A stretch of DNA of 64,000 nt from Propionibacteriaceae bacterium (GTDB lineage Bacteria > Actinomycetota > Actinomycetes > Propionibacteriales > Propionibacteriaceae), in the NCBI GenBank assembly GCA_025965155.1, contig JAOPXN010000070.1, forward strand, positions 124,001 to 188,000, read 5' to 3'. Positions within the stretch are counted from its first letter, which is position 1. Every line of letters starts with the position of its first letter. Of the stretch, positions 35,415-44,780 are shown in pieces. Under the pieces are notes generated by a model, which saw only the letters and a list, made by a program, of their open reading frames with translations, did no database searches and had not been told where the DNA came from. Made by a program: the position numbers and the translations under genes.

Positions 35415-36587
35415 ATGAGGCTCGATATCGATGTCACCGGACGGACGGTGGTGATCTGCGGGACAGCGGTCGGCGTACGCCGTGCGGTGCGGCGTTATGT
35501 CGCGGCCGACGCGAAGGTGGTCGTGGTCGTGGACGGGGCCCTGCCGGACGCCGCGCTGCAGGTGGGTGGAGTCCGGTATGCGCAGCGTCCCGCCGGCGAC
35601 GCGCTGGCTGAATGGATCAACCTTCTAGGTCCCGCCTGGTTGGTCGTCGCGGTGGGTCCGGAGGCTGCCGTCAACGAGCGGCTGGCCGGAGTCTGCGGGC
35701 ACCTGAAGATCATGCCGGTGACCGAGAGCGCGGCGGGCCCAGGTGGTCGGGTGGTGCTCGTCGGTGGCGGTCCCGGCGTCCCAGGGCTGCTCACCGCCGA
35801 TGCCTGCGAGGCGTTGCGGGACGCCGATGTGGTCTTCTACGACCGGCTCGCTCCGACTGACGACCTGGCCTCGTTGGCGCCGGCGGCCGAGCTGATCGAC
35901 GTCGGCAAGCAGCCCTACCACCACCCGGTCAGCCAGTGCGAGATCGAGCAGCAGATGATCACCGCAGCGCTGGCCGGCGCGTCAGTGGTGCGGTTGAAAG
36001 GTGGTGATCCGTTCGTCTTCGGCCGCGGTGGGGAGGAGCTGATCGCCTGCGCTCGTGCCGGTGTCCCTGCCACGGTGGTGCCGGGCGTCTCCAGCGCGAT
36101 CTCCGTCCCAGGATCGGCGGGGATCCCCGTCACCCACCGCGGGGTCAGCCGAGCGTTCACGGTGATCTCCGGCCACGACCCACTGAGCAAACAGCAGCTC
36201 GAGGCGCTGGCCGATCTTGAGTCAACCGTGGTGATCTTGATGGGAATGAACAACTTGACCCAGATCACCCTCGGTCTGCTCCGCGCTGGGCTGCCGGCCG
36301 ACACCCCAGCAGCGGTGGTCGAGCGCGGATTCTCCGACCAGCAACGGACCACCGTCGGCACCGTGTCGACCCTGGGCAACCAGGTGAGAGCAGCCGGGAT
36401 CGGGTCGCCGGCGGTGATCATCGTCGGTGCGGTCGTCGCTGTTGCTGGTGATCATCAACGCCTGGCCGAAGCGGCCGAAGCAATCGAAGCGGCCGAAGCA
36501 ATCGAAGCGGCCGACGCGGCCGACGCGTCGATCCTTGCCGCCTCAACGGACAGCCTCACCTCCTGCGCCGGTGGAGGGGTTCAGTGA
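35415..36587 (+). CDS. cobA: uroporphyrinogen-III C-methyltransferase (siroheme synthase-like)
   Basis: Methylates uroporphyrinogen III at C2 and C7 to precorrin-2, the entry to siroheme and cobalamin. The SUMT domain spans about residues 115-350: VVLVGGGPGVPGLLT, YDRLAP, VRLKGGDPFVFGRGGEE, VPGVSSAISVP and PVTHRG. The first about 100 residues are a Rossmann-like remnant of the CysG dehydrogenase half (TVVICGTAVGVRRAVRR) without a clear complete NAD motif. The C terminus ends in a run of AIEAAEAIEAADAADA encoded by an 18-bp repeat. ATG 35415 has AGGAG five nt upstream; GTG 35409 is also possible. It is coupled to the next gene by a GTGA overlap. Confidence 0.88.
   Translation: MRLDIDVTGRTVVICGTAVGVRRAVRRYVAADAKVVVVVDGALPDAALQVGGVRYAQRPAGDALAEWINLLGPAWLVVAVGPEAAVNERLAGVCGHLKIMPVTESAAGPGGRVVLVGGGPGVPGLLTADACEALRDADVVFYDRLAPTDDLASLAPAAELIDVGKQPYHHPVSQCEIEQQMITAALAGASVVRLKGGDPFVFGRGGEELIACARAGVPATVVPGVSSAISVPGSAGIPVTHRGVSRAFTVISGHDPLSKQQLEALADLESTVVILMGMNNLTQITLGLLRAGLPADTPAAVVERGFSDQQRTTVGTVSTLGNQVRAAGIGSPAVIIVGAVVAVAGDHQRLAEAAEAIEAAEAIEAADAADASILAASTDSLTSCAGGGVQ
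36464..36526 (+). repeat. in-frame 18-bp tandem repeat at the 3' end of cobA
   Basis: The unit GAAGCGGCCGAAGCAATC is repeated head to tail, with a degenerate GCGGCCGAC continuation, encoding the Ala/Glu/Ile-rich C-terminal tail of the SUMT protein. Confidence 0.7.
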
Positions 36588-37759
36588 GTGCACACCTGGA
36601 CCCCGGCAACGCGGTTCCCGGCCTGCGGGCCGACCAGCTTCGGGGTTTCCGGATCGGGGTCACCTCCGACCGGCGGTCCGGTGACCTGATTGCAGCCCTG
36701 GAACGGCGTGGAGCCCACGTACTGCATGCGCCGGCGCTGCGGATCGCGCCGAACGACCAGGACGGCCTGCTGATCGCCGAGACCCGGGCGCTGATCAACG
36801 CCCGTCCCGACGTAGTCCTGGTGACGACCGGGTACGGCATGCGGCGCTGGTTCGAGGTGGCCGACGCGGCCGGTCTGGGTGCCGAGCTGACTGCCGTGCT
36901 GGAGGATTCCCGGATCCTGGCCCGCGGCCCGAAGGCGCTCGGCGCGGTCCGGGCTGCGGGACTCGACGACGCCGCTATGAGCGAGCTGGAGACCACCGCG
37001 TCACTGGTGGACGCCGTGCTCGAGCAGGACTGGACCGGACTCACTGTCGCCATCCAGCTGCACGGCTACACCGACGAGGTGCAGCTGGCCCGGCTGAAGG
37101 CGGCCAGCCGCGCGGTGCTGACGGTGACGCCGTACCGCTGGGTGAAGCCGGACGGGAACGAGCGACTGCCGAGGTTCATTGACGACGTCTGCCGACGACA
37201 GCTCGACGCGATCACGTTCACCAGCGCCCCAGCGGCCGATGCCACCTTGGCCACCGCACGAAGCCTCGGCGTCTACGACTCGTTCGTCGATGCGCTTCGG
37301 CGCGACGTGGTGACCGCCGCAGTGGGCCCGGTGACTGCCACCCCGCTGCTGGACGCCGGCCTGACCCCGATCATGCCCGACCGGTACCGGATGGGAGCCC
37401 TGATCCGGCGGGTCTGTGAGCACCTCGACCAGCATCGGGTCGAACGGTTCCGTACCGACGACGCGGTGATCGAGCTCCGCGGCCGCTGCGTCACCGTCAC
37501 CGGTCCGCAGCAGCAGGCACCGCAGTCGGTCATGCTCGGGCCCAACGCGTTGGCGCTGTTGCGCCGGCTCGCTCAGGCGGAGGGAGGAGTGGTCTCCCGC
37601 CAGGACCTGATCGACTCACTGCCCGACGCCCCGGATGACCACGCTCTGGAGGTGGCGATCAGCCGGCTGCGCCGGTCCCTGCTGGTGCCGGGTGTGATCA
37701 GCACCGTGGTCAAGCGGGGCTATCGGCTGGCGGCGGTCAGATCGGCCGGCCTGAGCTGA
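36584..37759 (+). CDS. HemD (uroporphyrinogen-III synthase)-winged-helix fusion, NnaR-like regulator
   Basis: A 391-residue fusion. Residues about 1-265 resemble uroporphyrinogen-III synthase (GFRIGVTSDRRSGDLIAALERRGA..., visible as RIGVTSDRR and ITFTSAPAADATL). Residues about 290-385 are an OmpR-type winged helix (HALEVAISRLRRSL and VVKRGYRLA). This architecture is that of NnaR, which works with GlnR to activate nitrate/nitrite assimilation genes in Streptomyces and mycobacteria. The pairing with a siroheme-type methyltransferase fits, since siroheme is the nitrite reductase cofactor. It could retain synthase activity as well. The GTG start overlaps the cobA stop. Confidence 0.85.
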   Translation: MSAHLDPGNAVPGLRADQLRGFRIGVTSDRRSGDLIAALERRGAHVLHAPALRIAPNDQDGLLIAETRALINARPDVVLVTTGYGMRRWFEVADAAGLGAELTAVLEDSRILARGPKALGAVRAAGLDDAAMSELETTASLVDAVLEQDWTGLTVAIQLHGYTDEVQLARLKAASRAVLTVTPYRWVKPDGNERLPRFIDDVCRRQLDAITFTSAPAADATLATARSLGVYDSFVDALRRDVVTAAVGPVTATPLLDAGLTPIMPDRYRMGALIRRVCEHLDQHRVERFRTDDAVIELRGRCVTVTGPQQQAPQSVMLGPNALALLRRLAQAEGGVVSRQDLIDSLPDAPDDHALEVAISRLRRSLLVPGVISTVVKRGYRLAAVRSAGLS

Positions 37760-37790
37760 GACGGTCGGCCAGCCTGATGCGGAGGTCCGC

Positions 37791-38648
37791 TCAGGCGAAG
37801 AGAGGTTCCATCTCCCAGGTGGACTCCAGCCGCCGCATCGCCTCGTCGTCGGGGCGTGCGGTGAACCGTTCGGCTGCGTCAAGCACCTTCGGCAGCAGGT
37901 GGATGTCGCCGACGGTGTTGAGGAAGACGCCCGGTCGACCGAGGACCCAGCTGACTGCCGTGTCGATCGCGTCCTGGTCCTGCAGCGGCTCGTACCAGGT
38001 GTTGGTGGTCTGCTGGCGGTCGCCCCACGGTGCCTTGGTGATGGACTTGATGGTCTGCACCGCCACGTTCCGCTCGGCGCACACCTGGGCCAGAGCCTCG
38101 AACTCGTCCAGGTAGGCGGTGTTCCGCGACATCGGGTAGTTGTAGGGCAGCAGCACCGAGTCGAAGTCGAACTGTTCCAGCGAGCGCAGGTGCTGCTTAG
38201 CCACCGTGAGCCCGTGACCGGTGACGCCGATGTGGCGGACCATCCCCTCGTCCCGGGCCTGGATCGCCGCCTCCAACGCGCCGCCGGGAGCGAAGGCCGT
38301 CTGCCACTCATCCTCATCCACCAGGTTGTGCAGCTGGATCAGGTCGACATGATCGGTCCGCAGCCGCTCGAGGGAGCGGCTGATCTCCGCGTACGCCTCG
38401 TCCCGGGTCCGCTCGCCGGTCTTGGTGGCCAGGAACACCTCGTCTCGGTGCTGCTCCACCCAGGGGCCGAGACGGAGTTCGGAGTCGCCGTAGCTGGCGG
38501 CCGTGTCGATGTGGTTGATGCCGTGCTGGCGGACCAGCTCCATCGTCTGGTCGGCTTCGTCCTGAGTCACCACGGACAGTGCTGCTGCGCCGAAGAGAAT
38601 ACGGGTGCTGTCGTGGCCGGTCCGGCCGAAGGGGTGCACTGGGATCAT
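37791..38648 (-). CDS. aldo/keto reductase
   Basis: A 285-residue TIM-barrel NAD(P)H-dependent reductase. It has the active-site text [12 protein letters not shown] (Asp and Tyr), FLATKTGER (Lys) and DLIQLHNL (His region), in the usual AKR order. ATG 38648 ([10 protein letters not shown]) is chosen; GTG 38666 is in frame. It is the last gene of the lar operon, 32 bp after larC, so it may act on the product or substrate of the nickel-pincer enzyme. The true substrate is unknown. It converges with the HemD-wHTH gene. Confidence 0.85.
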   Translation of the reverse strand: MIPVHPFGRTGHDSTRILFGAAALSVVTQDEADQTMELVRQHGINHIDTAASYGDSELRLGPWVEQHRDEVFLATKTGERTRDEAYAEISRSLERLRTDHVDLIQLHNLVDEDEWQTAFAPGGALEAAIQARDEGMVRHIGVTGHGLTVAKQHLRSLEQFDFDSVLLPYNYPMSRNTAYLDEFEALAQVCAERNVAVQTIKSITKAPWGDRQQTTNTWYEPLQDQDAIDTAVSWVLGRPGVFLNTVGDIHLLPKVLDAAERFTARPDDEAMRRLESTWEMEPLFA

Positions 38649-38680
38649 GCCGACATTCTGCTCCACCAGATGCCCCGCTG

Positions 38681-39907
38681 TCAGCGGGGCACGGCTGGAA
38701 GGTGCTCACCCGGCCGGAGACCCGCCGCGGTGGCGGCGTTGAGAGCCTCGGTCAGCACCAGATGTTGAGGACGTCGGGTCGCGGCTGCGAGGGCTGCCAC
38801 CGTGTCGAACTCGGGACTGGCCCGCACGATCACGCCATCTTGGTGGGCGACCTTGATCGATACTGTGCCGCCGGACAGGGCCACGTCGACCCAGGCCCGC
38901 GGGAGCGCATGTTTACGGAGCGTGTGCTCGCGGACCCCGATGGTGCTGGTGGTGGCAAAGATCGCGTCCCGTAACGCGCGCGTCCGCCCTGGGTGACAGA
39001 GCACGCTGAGGGTGTGCGCCGGTCGGCCCTTCTTCATCAGGATCGGTACCAGCCAGGCGTCAGAAGCACCCGCCTCCAGCAGCTGGGCCAGCACGCCCGG
39101 CCACAGTCGTGGGTCCAGGTCGTCGATGTTCGCCTCCAGCAGCGTTGCCGGGTCCGAGTCAGCCGAGCCGGAGTCGGCCGGCGCCGGCTGCCCGAGCAAC
39201 ACCCGCGTGACGTTCGCCCGGCCGACGAAGTCCTTAGTTCCGGCGCCGAGGCCGGTGCGGTCCAGCTGCATGGACGGAAGGTCGGTGCACTCGGCGCACA
39301 GGGCGGTGATCAGGGCCATCCCGGTCGGGGTGGTCAGCTCTCCGCGGCCACCGGCAGTGATCCGCCAGCCGGCGGACAGTTGTGTTACCGCCGGTACGGG
39401 GACCGGAATCTGGCCGTGGGCGGCGGTGATGTGGCCGGATCCGACCGCCACCTCGCCAGCGCTCAGGCTGCTGACACCCAGGTTGTGCAGGGCGGCACAA
39501 ACGCCGACGACGTCGGCGATGGAGTCAAGGGCGCCTACCTCGTGGAAGTGGATCTCCTCTGCCGGGACCCCGTGGACCGAACCCTCAGCCGCTGCTAACC
39601 GGCCGAACACCGACAGGGCGTCCCGCCGGACGCGGTCCGGCAGCACGGCGTCGGTGATCATGGTGCGGATGCTGCGCCAGGTACGGTGCGGCGGGTCCTC
39701 GACCAGCACGTTCACGTCCACCTTCAGCGCCCGGATTCCGGCGCGCGTCACCGGAGTGGAAACCAGGTTGACCGAGCCGGGGATGACGGCGTCCACGTCC
39801 CGTTGGACAGCAGCTAGATCGGCACCCGCGTCCACCAGGGCGCCGAGCAGCATGTCGCCGGCCACCCCCGCGGACGCGTCGATCCAGATGTGACGGTCGG
39901 GGCTCAT
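38681..39907 (-). CDS. larC: nickel-pincer cofactor biosynthesis protein LarC
   Basis: CTP-dependent nickel insertase that finishes the pincer nucleotide (NPN) of lactate racemase-type enzymes. In 408 residues there is [23 protein letters not shown], the His-rich [16 protein letters not shown] block, [11 protein letters not shown] and, in the C-terminal half, [11 protein letters not shown] and [15 protein letters not shown]. It is one uninterrupted frame. In Lactiplantibacillus plantarum the protein is made by programmed frameshifting between larC1 and larC2, and no sign of that is seen here. It overlaps larB by four bases. Confidence 0.95.
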   Translation of the reverse strand: MSPDRHIWIDASAGVAGDMLLGALVDAGADLAAVQRDVDAVIPGSVNLVSTPVTRAGIRALKVDVNVLVEDPPHRTWRSIRTMITDAVLPDRVRRDALSVFGRLAAAEGSVHGVPAEEIHFHEVGALDSIADVVGVCAALHNLGVSSLSAGEVAVGSGHITAAHGQIPVPVPAVTQLSAGWRITAGGRGELTTPTGMALITALCAECTDLPSMQLDRTGLGAGTKDFVGRANVTRVLLGQPAPADSGSADSDPATLLEANIDDLDPRLWPGVLAQLLEAGASDAWLVPILMKKGRPAHTLSVLCHPGRTRALRDAIFATTSTIGVREHTLRKHALPRAWVDVALSGGTVSIKVAHQDGVIVRASPEFDTVAALAAATRRPQHLVLTEALNAATAAGLRPGEHLPAVPR

Positions 39908-40596
39908 CGTGTCGTCTCCTCTGGGGCGGCGATCTGCGCAGCGAGATGGCCGGCCCCGTAGCCGTTGTCGATGTTGACCACAGCCACGCCGGGCGCGCAG
40001 GCGTTCAGCATGGCCAGCAGCGGAGCCAGTCCGCTGAAGGCCGCACCGTAGCCCACCGACGTCGGCAGTGCCACCACCGGTGCCCGGACCAGACCGGCCA
40101 CCACACTCGGCAGCGCGCCGTCCATACCGGCGGCCACGACCACGACTCGGGCCTGGCGGAGCAGGTCAAGCCGGGCAAGCACCCGATGCAGACCGGCGAC
40201 GCCCACATCGACCACCAGCTCGGTCTGTCGACCGAGATAGCGGGCCGTGAGCAGCGCCTCGCGCGCCACCGGCAGGTCGGAGGTGCCGGCCGAGACGACC
40301 ACGACCAGGCCGCCGGACGCCTCCGGGGGGGTCGGAGGCCAGGCCAGCAGCCGCGCCGTCACGTCGTAGGCGGCGTCCGGTAGCTGCTCCACGATGGTGG
40401 CGGCCCGGCTCGGGTCGGCTCGGGTGAACAAGGTCACCACCTCAGGATGGCTACCGACGGCCTTGGCAATCACCGCTAGCTGCTCGGGCGTTTTCCCCTC
40501 ACAGAAGACCGCCTCCGGGTACCCGCGTCGGCCGGATCGTTGAAAGTCGAGGGTGGCGATGTCGTCCAGGTTTGCGTGGTCAGCCCATTCACCCAC
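39904..40596 (-). CDS. larB: nickel-pincer cofactor biosynthesis protein LarB
   Basis: Carboxylates and hydrolyses nicotinic acid adenine dinucleotide to pyridinium-3,5-dicarboxylate mononucleotide, the first NPN step. The 230-residue protein has FCEGKTPEQLAVI in its N-terminal half and a PurE-like C-terminal half with VVVVSAGTSDLPVAREA, AGMDGALPSVVAGLV and ALPTSVGYGAAFSGLAPLLAMLNAC (here only partly quoted: PTSVGYG). Length is typical. It overlaps larE upstream by eight bases and larC downstream by four, showing translational coupling. Confidence 0.95.
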   Translation of the reverse strand: MGEWADHANLDDIATLDFQRSGRRGYPEAVFCEGKTPEQLAVIAKAVGSHPEVVTLFTRADPSRAATIVEQLPDAAYDVTARLLAWPPTPPEASGGLVVVVSAGTSDLPVAREALLTARYLGRQTELVVDVGVAGLHRVLARLDLLRQARVVVVAAGMDGALPSVVAGLVRAPVVALPTSVGYGAAFSGLAPLLAMLNACAPGVAVVNIDNGYGAGHLAAQIAAPEETTR

Positions 40597-41449
40597 GCGC
40601 GTTCTCCAGCACGGTCAGGGTGAAGGCGCCGGACTGCATGCCGGCGAGGTCAACTACCGCGAACCGGAAACCTGCCTGGTTGACGGCGCGGCGCACCGCT
40701 GCCCGCAGCGGGTCCGAGACGGCCAGGACCAGGTCTTCGGCGGGCAGCTCGATCCGGGCAATGTCGCCGTGGTGACGGACCCGTAGATCGGTGAACCCGA
40801 GGTCACGGAGCGCGGATTCCGCCTGGTCGATCTGGCGCAGCTTTTCCGGGCTGACTGTCTCGTGGTGCGGGATCCGCGACGCCAGGCACGGGGCGGCTGG
40901 CTTGTCCGCGCAGGGCAGCTCCCAGCCGCGGGCCAGCCGCCTGACTGCGGTCTTGTCCAGGCCCACGTCGGTCAGCGGCCGAAGCACCCGGTGGTTGGTG
41001 GCCGCGCGGGCGCCGGGGCGGTCGGGGCGGCGGGCGTCATCGGCGTTCTCCCCGTAGGCCACGGCGTCGAGTCGATGGGCCGACACGACCTCGTCGCTGA
41101 TCCGGGTGAAGAGCTCATCCTTGCAGTGGAAGCACCGGTCCACTCCGTTGGCCTGGTAGGCGGGGTTGTCACCCTCGTACGTGGTGACCTCCACCACCGG
41201 CGCACCGATGAACCGCGCCACGGCGTGAGCGGCTGACCGCTCGTCCCGGGCCAGGCTGGGGGACACACCGAGAATGGCAACGACCCGGTCCGGGCCCAGG
41301 ACACGGACCGCGATGGCGAGCAGCACCGAGGAGTCGACTCCGCCGGAGAACGCAACGCCGAGCCGGTTGACGCCAGAAAGCAGCTGCGTGACCTGCTCGA
41401 TCACCTGCTGGGCGAAGGCAGCAGTTTCGGTTGGTTCCGCGGTCGTCAT
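40589..41449 (-). CDS. larE: ATP-dependent sacrificial sulfur transferase LarE
   Basis: Adenylates the LarB product and inserts sulfur to give pyridinium-3,5-bisthiocarboxylic acid mononucleotide. The 286-residue PP-loop protein has the ATP motif FSGGVDSS and the text CFHCKDELF. Cys188 in PAAPCLASRIP corresponds to the sacrificial Cys176 of the L. plantarum enzyme, so the single-cysteine sacrificial type is expected, not the 4Fe-4S type. Its ATG at 41449 is 15 bp after the MFS gene, so the transporter and larE share a transcript. Confidence 0.95.
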   Translation of the reverse strand: MTTAEPTETAAFAQQVIEQVTQLLSGVNRLGVAFSGGVDSSVLLAIAVRVLGPDRVVAILGVSPSLARDERSAAHAVARFIGAPVVEVTTYEGDNPAYQANGVDRCFHCKDELFTRISDEVVSAHRLDAVAYGENADDARRPDRPGARAATNHRVLRPLTDVGLDKTAVRRLARGWELPCADKPAAPCLASRIPHHETVSPEKLRQIDQAESALRDLGFTDLRVRHHGDIARIELPAEDLVLAVSDPLRAAVRRAVNQAGFRFAVVDLAGMQSGAFTLTVLENARG

Positions 41450-41464
41450 TGATCTCTTTTCGAG

Positions 41465-42733
41465 TCAGGATTGGTGGCCAGATGGTGGTTCGACTTCATA
41501 GTCTGCACCGCTCGGGTCAGGGGCAGGCTGGATGGGTCGGCAGGCGCCGGCGATCAGGATGGCCAGCGCCAGCAGGCCGGCCGCGACCGTCAGGGCCCGC
41601 AGCACACCGACGTGGTCACCGAGGAAGCCGATCAGTGGGGGACCGGCGAGGAAGGCGGTGTAGCCGATCGACGCGACCACACTGACCCGCGCGGCGGCGC
41701 GCTGCGGATCGTCGGCCGCTGCGCTCATGCCGACGGGGAAGCCGAGCGCTGCGCCGAGCCCCCACAGCACCGAGCCGACCACCGCCACTGCCAGCAGCTG
41801 GCCGAAGACCACCAGCATCAGACCGATGAACGCGACGACGGCCGACGTGCGCAGCACCGGGACGCGGCCGAAGCGGTCGATCAGGCCCGGGCCGAACCAG
41901 CGACCGAGGGTCATCGCGGCGAGGAAGACCGCAAAGGTGAGCGGGCCCAGCGCCGGAGCGGCGTGGTAGCCGTCGATCACCGCGACCGCGAGCCAGTCGT
42001 TGCCGGTGCCCTCGGTGAACGCCATGCACAGCACAAAGACGCCGATCAGCAGGGTGCGCGGCTCGGTCCAGGCCTTCAGCGGGTGATGCGGCTTCGCGGA
42101 GGACTCCGGCGCCGGTTCGACTCGCAGGAAGCCGCGGACGGCCAGCGGCACAGCGACGCCGACCACCAACCCGGCCGCCAGGAGGTGAGCCATCACCGAG
42201 ACGCCCAGAGCAACCATGCCGGCCCCGGTCAGGGCGCCGGCGACGGTGCCGACACTGAACCCGGCATGGAACTTCGGCATCACCGAGCGACCCAGTCGCT
42301 GCTCCACTGCCGCGCCCTCGACGTTCATGGCGACGTCCCAGGTGCCGTTCCCGAAGCCGATCAGGAACAGGCCGGCGACCACCGGTGGGATGCCGTACGG
42401 GTAGCCGAGGGCCACCGTGCAGAGGCCGACCGCCAAGACGACGGCCATGATCATGATGGTGCGGGCCGCGCCGAGGCGGGTCACGACCATCCCGGCCAAC
42501 GGCAATGCGATCAGCGACCCGAGGGCCACCGACAGCAGCACCAGTCCGAGCACGGCCGGCGTTGCCTGCAGCTGGTCACGGAGGTTCGGGATCCGGGCCG
42601 CCCAGCTGGCGAACCCGAAACCGCTGCCGATGAAGGCGACGTAGACCGCCCGCTGGGCGACCAGGACTTCGCGGCCGGGTCCCGGGCCGCTCGCGACGTC
42701 GACGGAGCGGTCGGACGGCCAGTGGTCGGTCAC
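41465..42733 (-). CDS. MFS transporter linked to the lar operon
   Basis: A 422-residue major facilitator protein with 12 predicted hydrophobic segments and a cytoplasmic loop in the middle (PAPESSAKPHHPLKAW). Residues AARIPNLRDQL near the first helix and a GFGNGTWDVAMNVEGA helix resemble the YbjJ/FucP-like group of sugar or hydroxy-acid transporters, which is only a tentative placement. It overlaps the upstream SDR gene by four bases and lies 15 bp before larE. It may import or export the substrate of the pincer enzyme. Confidence 0.85.
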   Translation of the reverse strand: MTDHWPSDRSVDVASGPGPGREVLVAQRAVYVAFIGSGFGFASWAARIPNLRDQLQATPAVLGLVLLSVALGSLIALPLAGMVVTRLGAARTIMIMAVVLAVGLCTVALGYPYGIPPVVAGLFLIGFGNGTWDVAMNVEGAAVEQRLGRSVMPKFHAGFSVGTVAGALTGAGMVALGVSVMAHLLAAGLVVGVAVPLAVRGFLRVEPAPESSAKPHHPLKAWTEPRTLLIGVFVLCMAFTEGTGNDWLAVAVIDGYHAAPALGPLTFAVFLAAMTLGRWFGPGLIDRFGRVPVLRTSAVVAFIGLMLVVFGQLLAVAVVGSVLWGLGAALGFPVGMSAAADDPQRAAARVSVVASIGYTAFLAGPPLIGFLGDHVGVLRALTVAAGLLALAILIAGACRPIQPAPDPSGADYEVEPPSGHQS

Positions 42734-43713
42734 AGCAGGTCGGCTGTCGGAGTGCGCTCGTTGTTCCGATCAGCGGCTCGCGAGCCCAAAGTCGTGAGCA
42801 TGCGTACCACCCGGGCGGCGCCCGGCGTGAGCCGCTTCTCCGCCTGCCATCCCTCGATCGTGCGGCCGGACCCGTCGGCTGGTGGCCGAGGCAGCAGCCG
42901 AGCCGCGACACCGAGCAGGGCACCGACGGTCGAGGGCGCCACTCCATTGAGACGCATCCCGATCTTCGCGAGTGGGGTCAGCACCACGTTGGCGCGGCCT
43001 TGGAGCAGCCCGTCGACGATCCGCGAGGCGGCGACCTCGGCATCCATCGAGAGCAAGGGCATCGAGGCGCCGGCACTGAACCAGGCGTACTCCGCGGACT
43101 GCCGGCCGACGAACTGCGCGCGGAGGTGGGAGCCGGTGCGCATCAGACCTGGCGTGATCGTGGTGACGGAGACACCCGTGCCGGCGAGCTCAGCCCGCAG
43201 CCCGCGGGAGAATCCCACCGCGCCGAACTTGGCCGTGCTGTACGGCAGCAGGTGCGGGACGCTGACCAGGCCGCCGATGGACGACACAATCCCGATCCTG
43301 CCCCGGCCCCGGCTCCGCATCCGCGGCAGGACGGCCAGGCTTGCGTTGATCGGCCCCCACAGCATGATGTCGATCGCCTGGCTGAAGTGCTCCCGGGTCA
43401 GAGACTCCAGCGGTCCGACCTGGATGATGCCTGCGACGTGGACGAGTACCTCGATCGGCCCGATCTCGGTCTCCACCCGGTCGATCATCGTGCCGACGTT
43501 GTCGTCGACGGCCACGTCGCACACCTGTGCGTAGGCGGTGGTCCCCTGGTCGGCCAGCAGCGCCCGGGACCGTTCGAGCTCAGCGGCGTCCCGGGCGGCG
43601 ATAACGACGCGATGACCGCGTCGCCCGAGCTCCGCGGCGATCAGCAGCCCGAGCCCGCGGGAGCCGCCGAGCACGACGGCCAGTGGTACGGACGAAGTCT
43701 CATCTCCAACCAT
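42730..43713 (-). CDS. SDR family oxidoreductase, first gene of the lar operon
   Basis: A 327-residue short-chain dehydrogenase with the cofactor motif GGSRGLG, the NAG-type VAGI, the catalytic Ser (IVSSIGG) and YSTAK (Tyr and Lys present). The C-terminal about 80 residues (GMRLNGVAPSTVGALLG and later) extend past the core fold, as in the larger SDRs that act on lipids or bulky substrates. The start is ATG at 43713. Four-base overlap with the MFS gene puts it at the head of the SDR-MFS-larE-larB-larC-AKR transcript. Confidence 0.85.
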   Translation of the reverse strand: MVGDETSSVPLAVVLGGSRGLGLLIAAELGRRGHRVVIAARDAAELERSRALLADQGTTAYAQVCDVAVDDNVGTMIDRVETEIGPIEVLVHVAGIIQVGPLESLTREHFSQAIDIMLWGPINASLAVLPRMRSRGRGRIGIVSSIGGLVSVPHLLPYSTAKFGAVGFSRGLRAELAGTGVSVTTITPGLMRTGSHLRAQFVGRQSAEYAWFSAGASMPLLSMDAEVAASRIVDGLLQGRANVVLTPLAKIGMRLNGVAPSTVGALLGVAARLLPRPPADGSGRTIEGWQAEKRLTPGAARVVRMLTTLGSRAADRNNERTPTADLL

Positions 43714-43899
43714 TCCCTTAGTCTGCCGGTTCTGCCGCGCGGCCGGTCAGCACCCACCGATATGCCCACCCGGGCGTCAGCTTGTACGTCGACTACGCGG
43801 CGGCACGACCAGCGGTAGGGCGCCCGTCTTCTGGGTACGCAACTGAGCGATCCAGGTCAGAGCGGCGCTGGAGACGGTGAGTCAGGCAAAGGAGACACG

Positions 43900-44739
43900 A
43901 TGAGCCAGCCAGCCCAGCAGCAAGAGGTCCCCGGCACGCAGTCCGCGATGAGCCCGAAACCCGACTGCGGCGAGGAAAGCTACCGGGGTTCGGGCAAGCT
44001 GACCGGCAAGGCGGCGGTGATCACCGGAGGCGACAGCGGTATCGGTCGTGCGGTCGCGATCGCCTACGCGCGGGAAGGCGCCGATGTGCTGATCTCGTAC
44101 CTGAGCGAGCACGAGGATGCCCGCGACACCGCGCGACTGGTCGAGGAGGCAGGCCGGAAGGCAGTGCTGGTCGCCGGCGACGTGTCGGACCCGCAGCACT
44201 GCCGAGACATTGTCAGCGCAGCGGTCGAGGCGTTTGGCAAGGTCGACATCCTGGTCAGCAACGCCGCCTTCCAGATGAGTCACGAGACGCTGGAGGAGAT
44301 CCCGGACGAGGAGTGGGACTACACCTTCAAGACCAACATCTCGGCCATGTTCTATCTGTCCAAGGCCGCGCTGCGGCACATGGCACCCGGTTCGTCGATC
44401 ATCGGCAGCTCGTCGGTGAACTCGGACATGCCGTCGCCGACGCTGGCGCCGTACGCTGCCACCAAGGCCGCGATCGCTAACTTCTGCGCGAGTCTGGCGC
44501 AGATGCTGGGGGAGCGCGGAATCCGGGTGAACAGTGTTGCGCCGGGGCCGATCTGGACGCCACTGATCCCCTCGACGATGCCCGAGGAGAAGGTCAAGAA
44601 CTTTGGCGGTGACACCCCGCTCGGACGGCCGGGGCAGCCGGCCGAGCTGGCACCGGTCTACGTGCTTCTGGCCTCCGACGACGGAAGCTACATCTCCGGC
44701 TCCCGGATCGCGGTCACCGGAGGTCGGCCGATCCTGTGA
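43900..44739 (+). CDS. SDR family oxidoreductase (YghA-like)
   Basis: A 279-residue dehydrogenase of the YghA/glucose-ribitol group. A 30-residue N-terminal extension (MSQPAQQQEVPGTQ...) precedes the core with ITGGDSGIGRAVAIAYAREGADV (cofactor motif TGGDSGIG), SNAAFQM, the catalytic SSS and YAATKAA. It ends SGSRIAVTGGRPIL. AAAGGAGA sits just upstream of ATG 43900. It is a separate unit, divergent from the lar operon and convergent with the ABC exporter pair. These enzymes are often stress-induced; the substrate is unknown. Confidence 0.88.
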   Translation: MSQPAQQQEVPGTQSAMSPKPDCGEESYRGSGKLTGKAAVITGGDSGIGRAVAIAYAREGADVLISYLSEHEDARDTARLVEEAGRKAVLVAGDVSDPQHCRDIVSAAVEAFGKVDILVSNAAFQMSHETLEEIPDEEWDYTFKTNISAMFYLSKAALRHMAPGSSIIGSSSVNSDMPSPTLAPYAATKAAIANFCASLAQMLGERGIRVNSVAPGPIWTPLIPSTMPEEKVKNFGGDTPLGRPGQPAELAPVYVLLASDDGSYISGSRIAVTGGRPIL

Positions 44740-44780
44740 TCAGGCCCTCGGGGTCCGCGGGCCGCCGGCTACTTCGCCGG

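Noticed and set aside
38681-39907. programmed frameshift in larC
   Set aside because: The gene is one continuous frame with both LarC halves; no slippery site is needed.
41471-43534. 687-codon plus-strand frame opposite the MFS and SDR genes
   Set aside because: The peptide is dominated by Arg/Asp/Gln/His as expected of an antisense frame. The minus strand encodes complete MFS and SDR proteins with conserved motifs.
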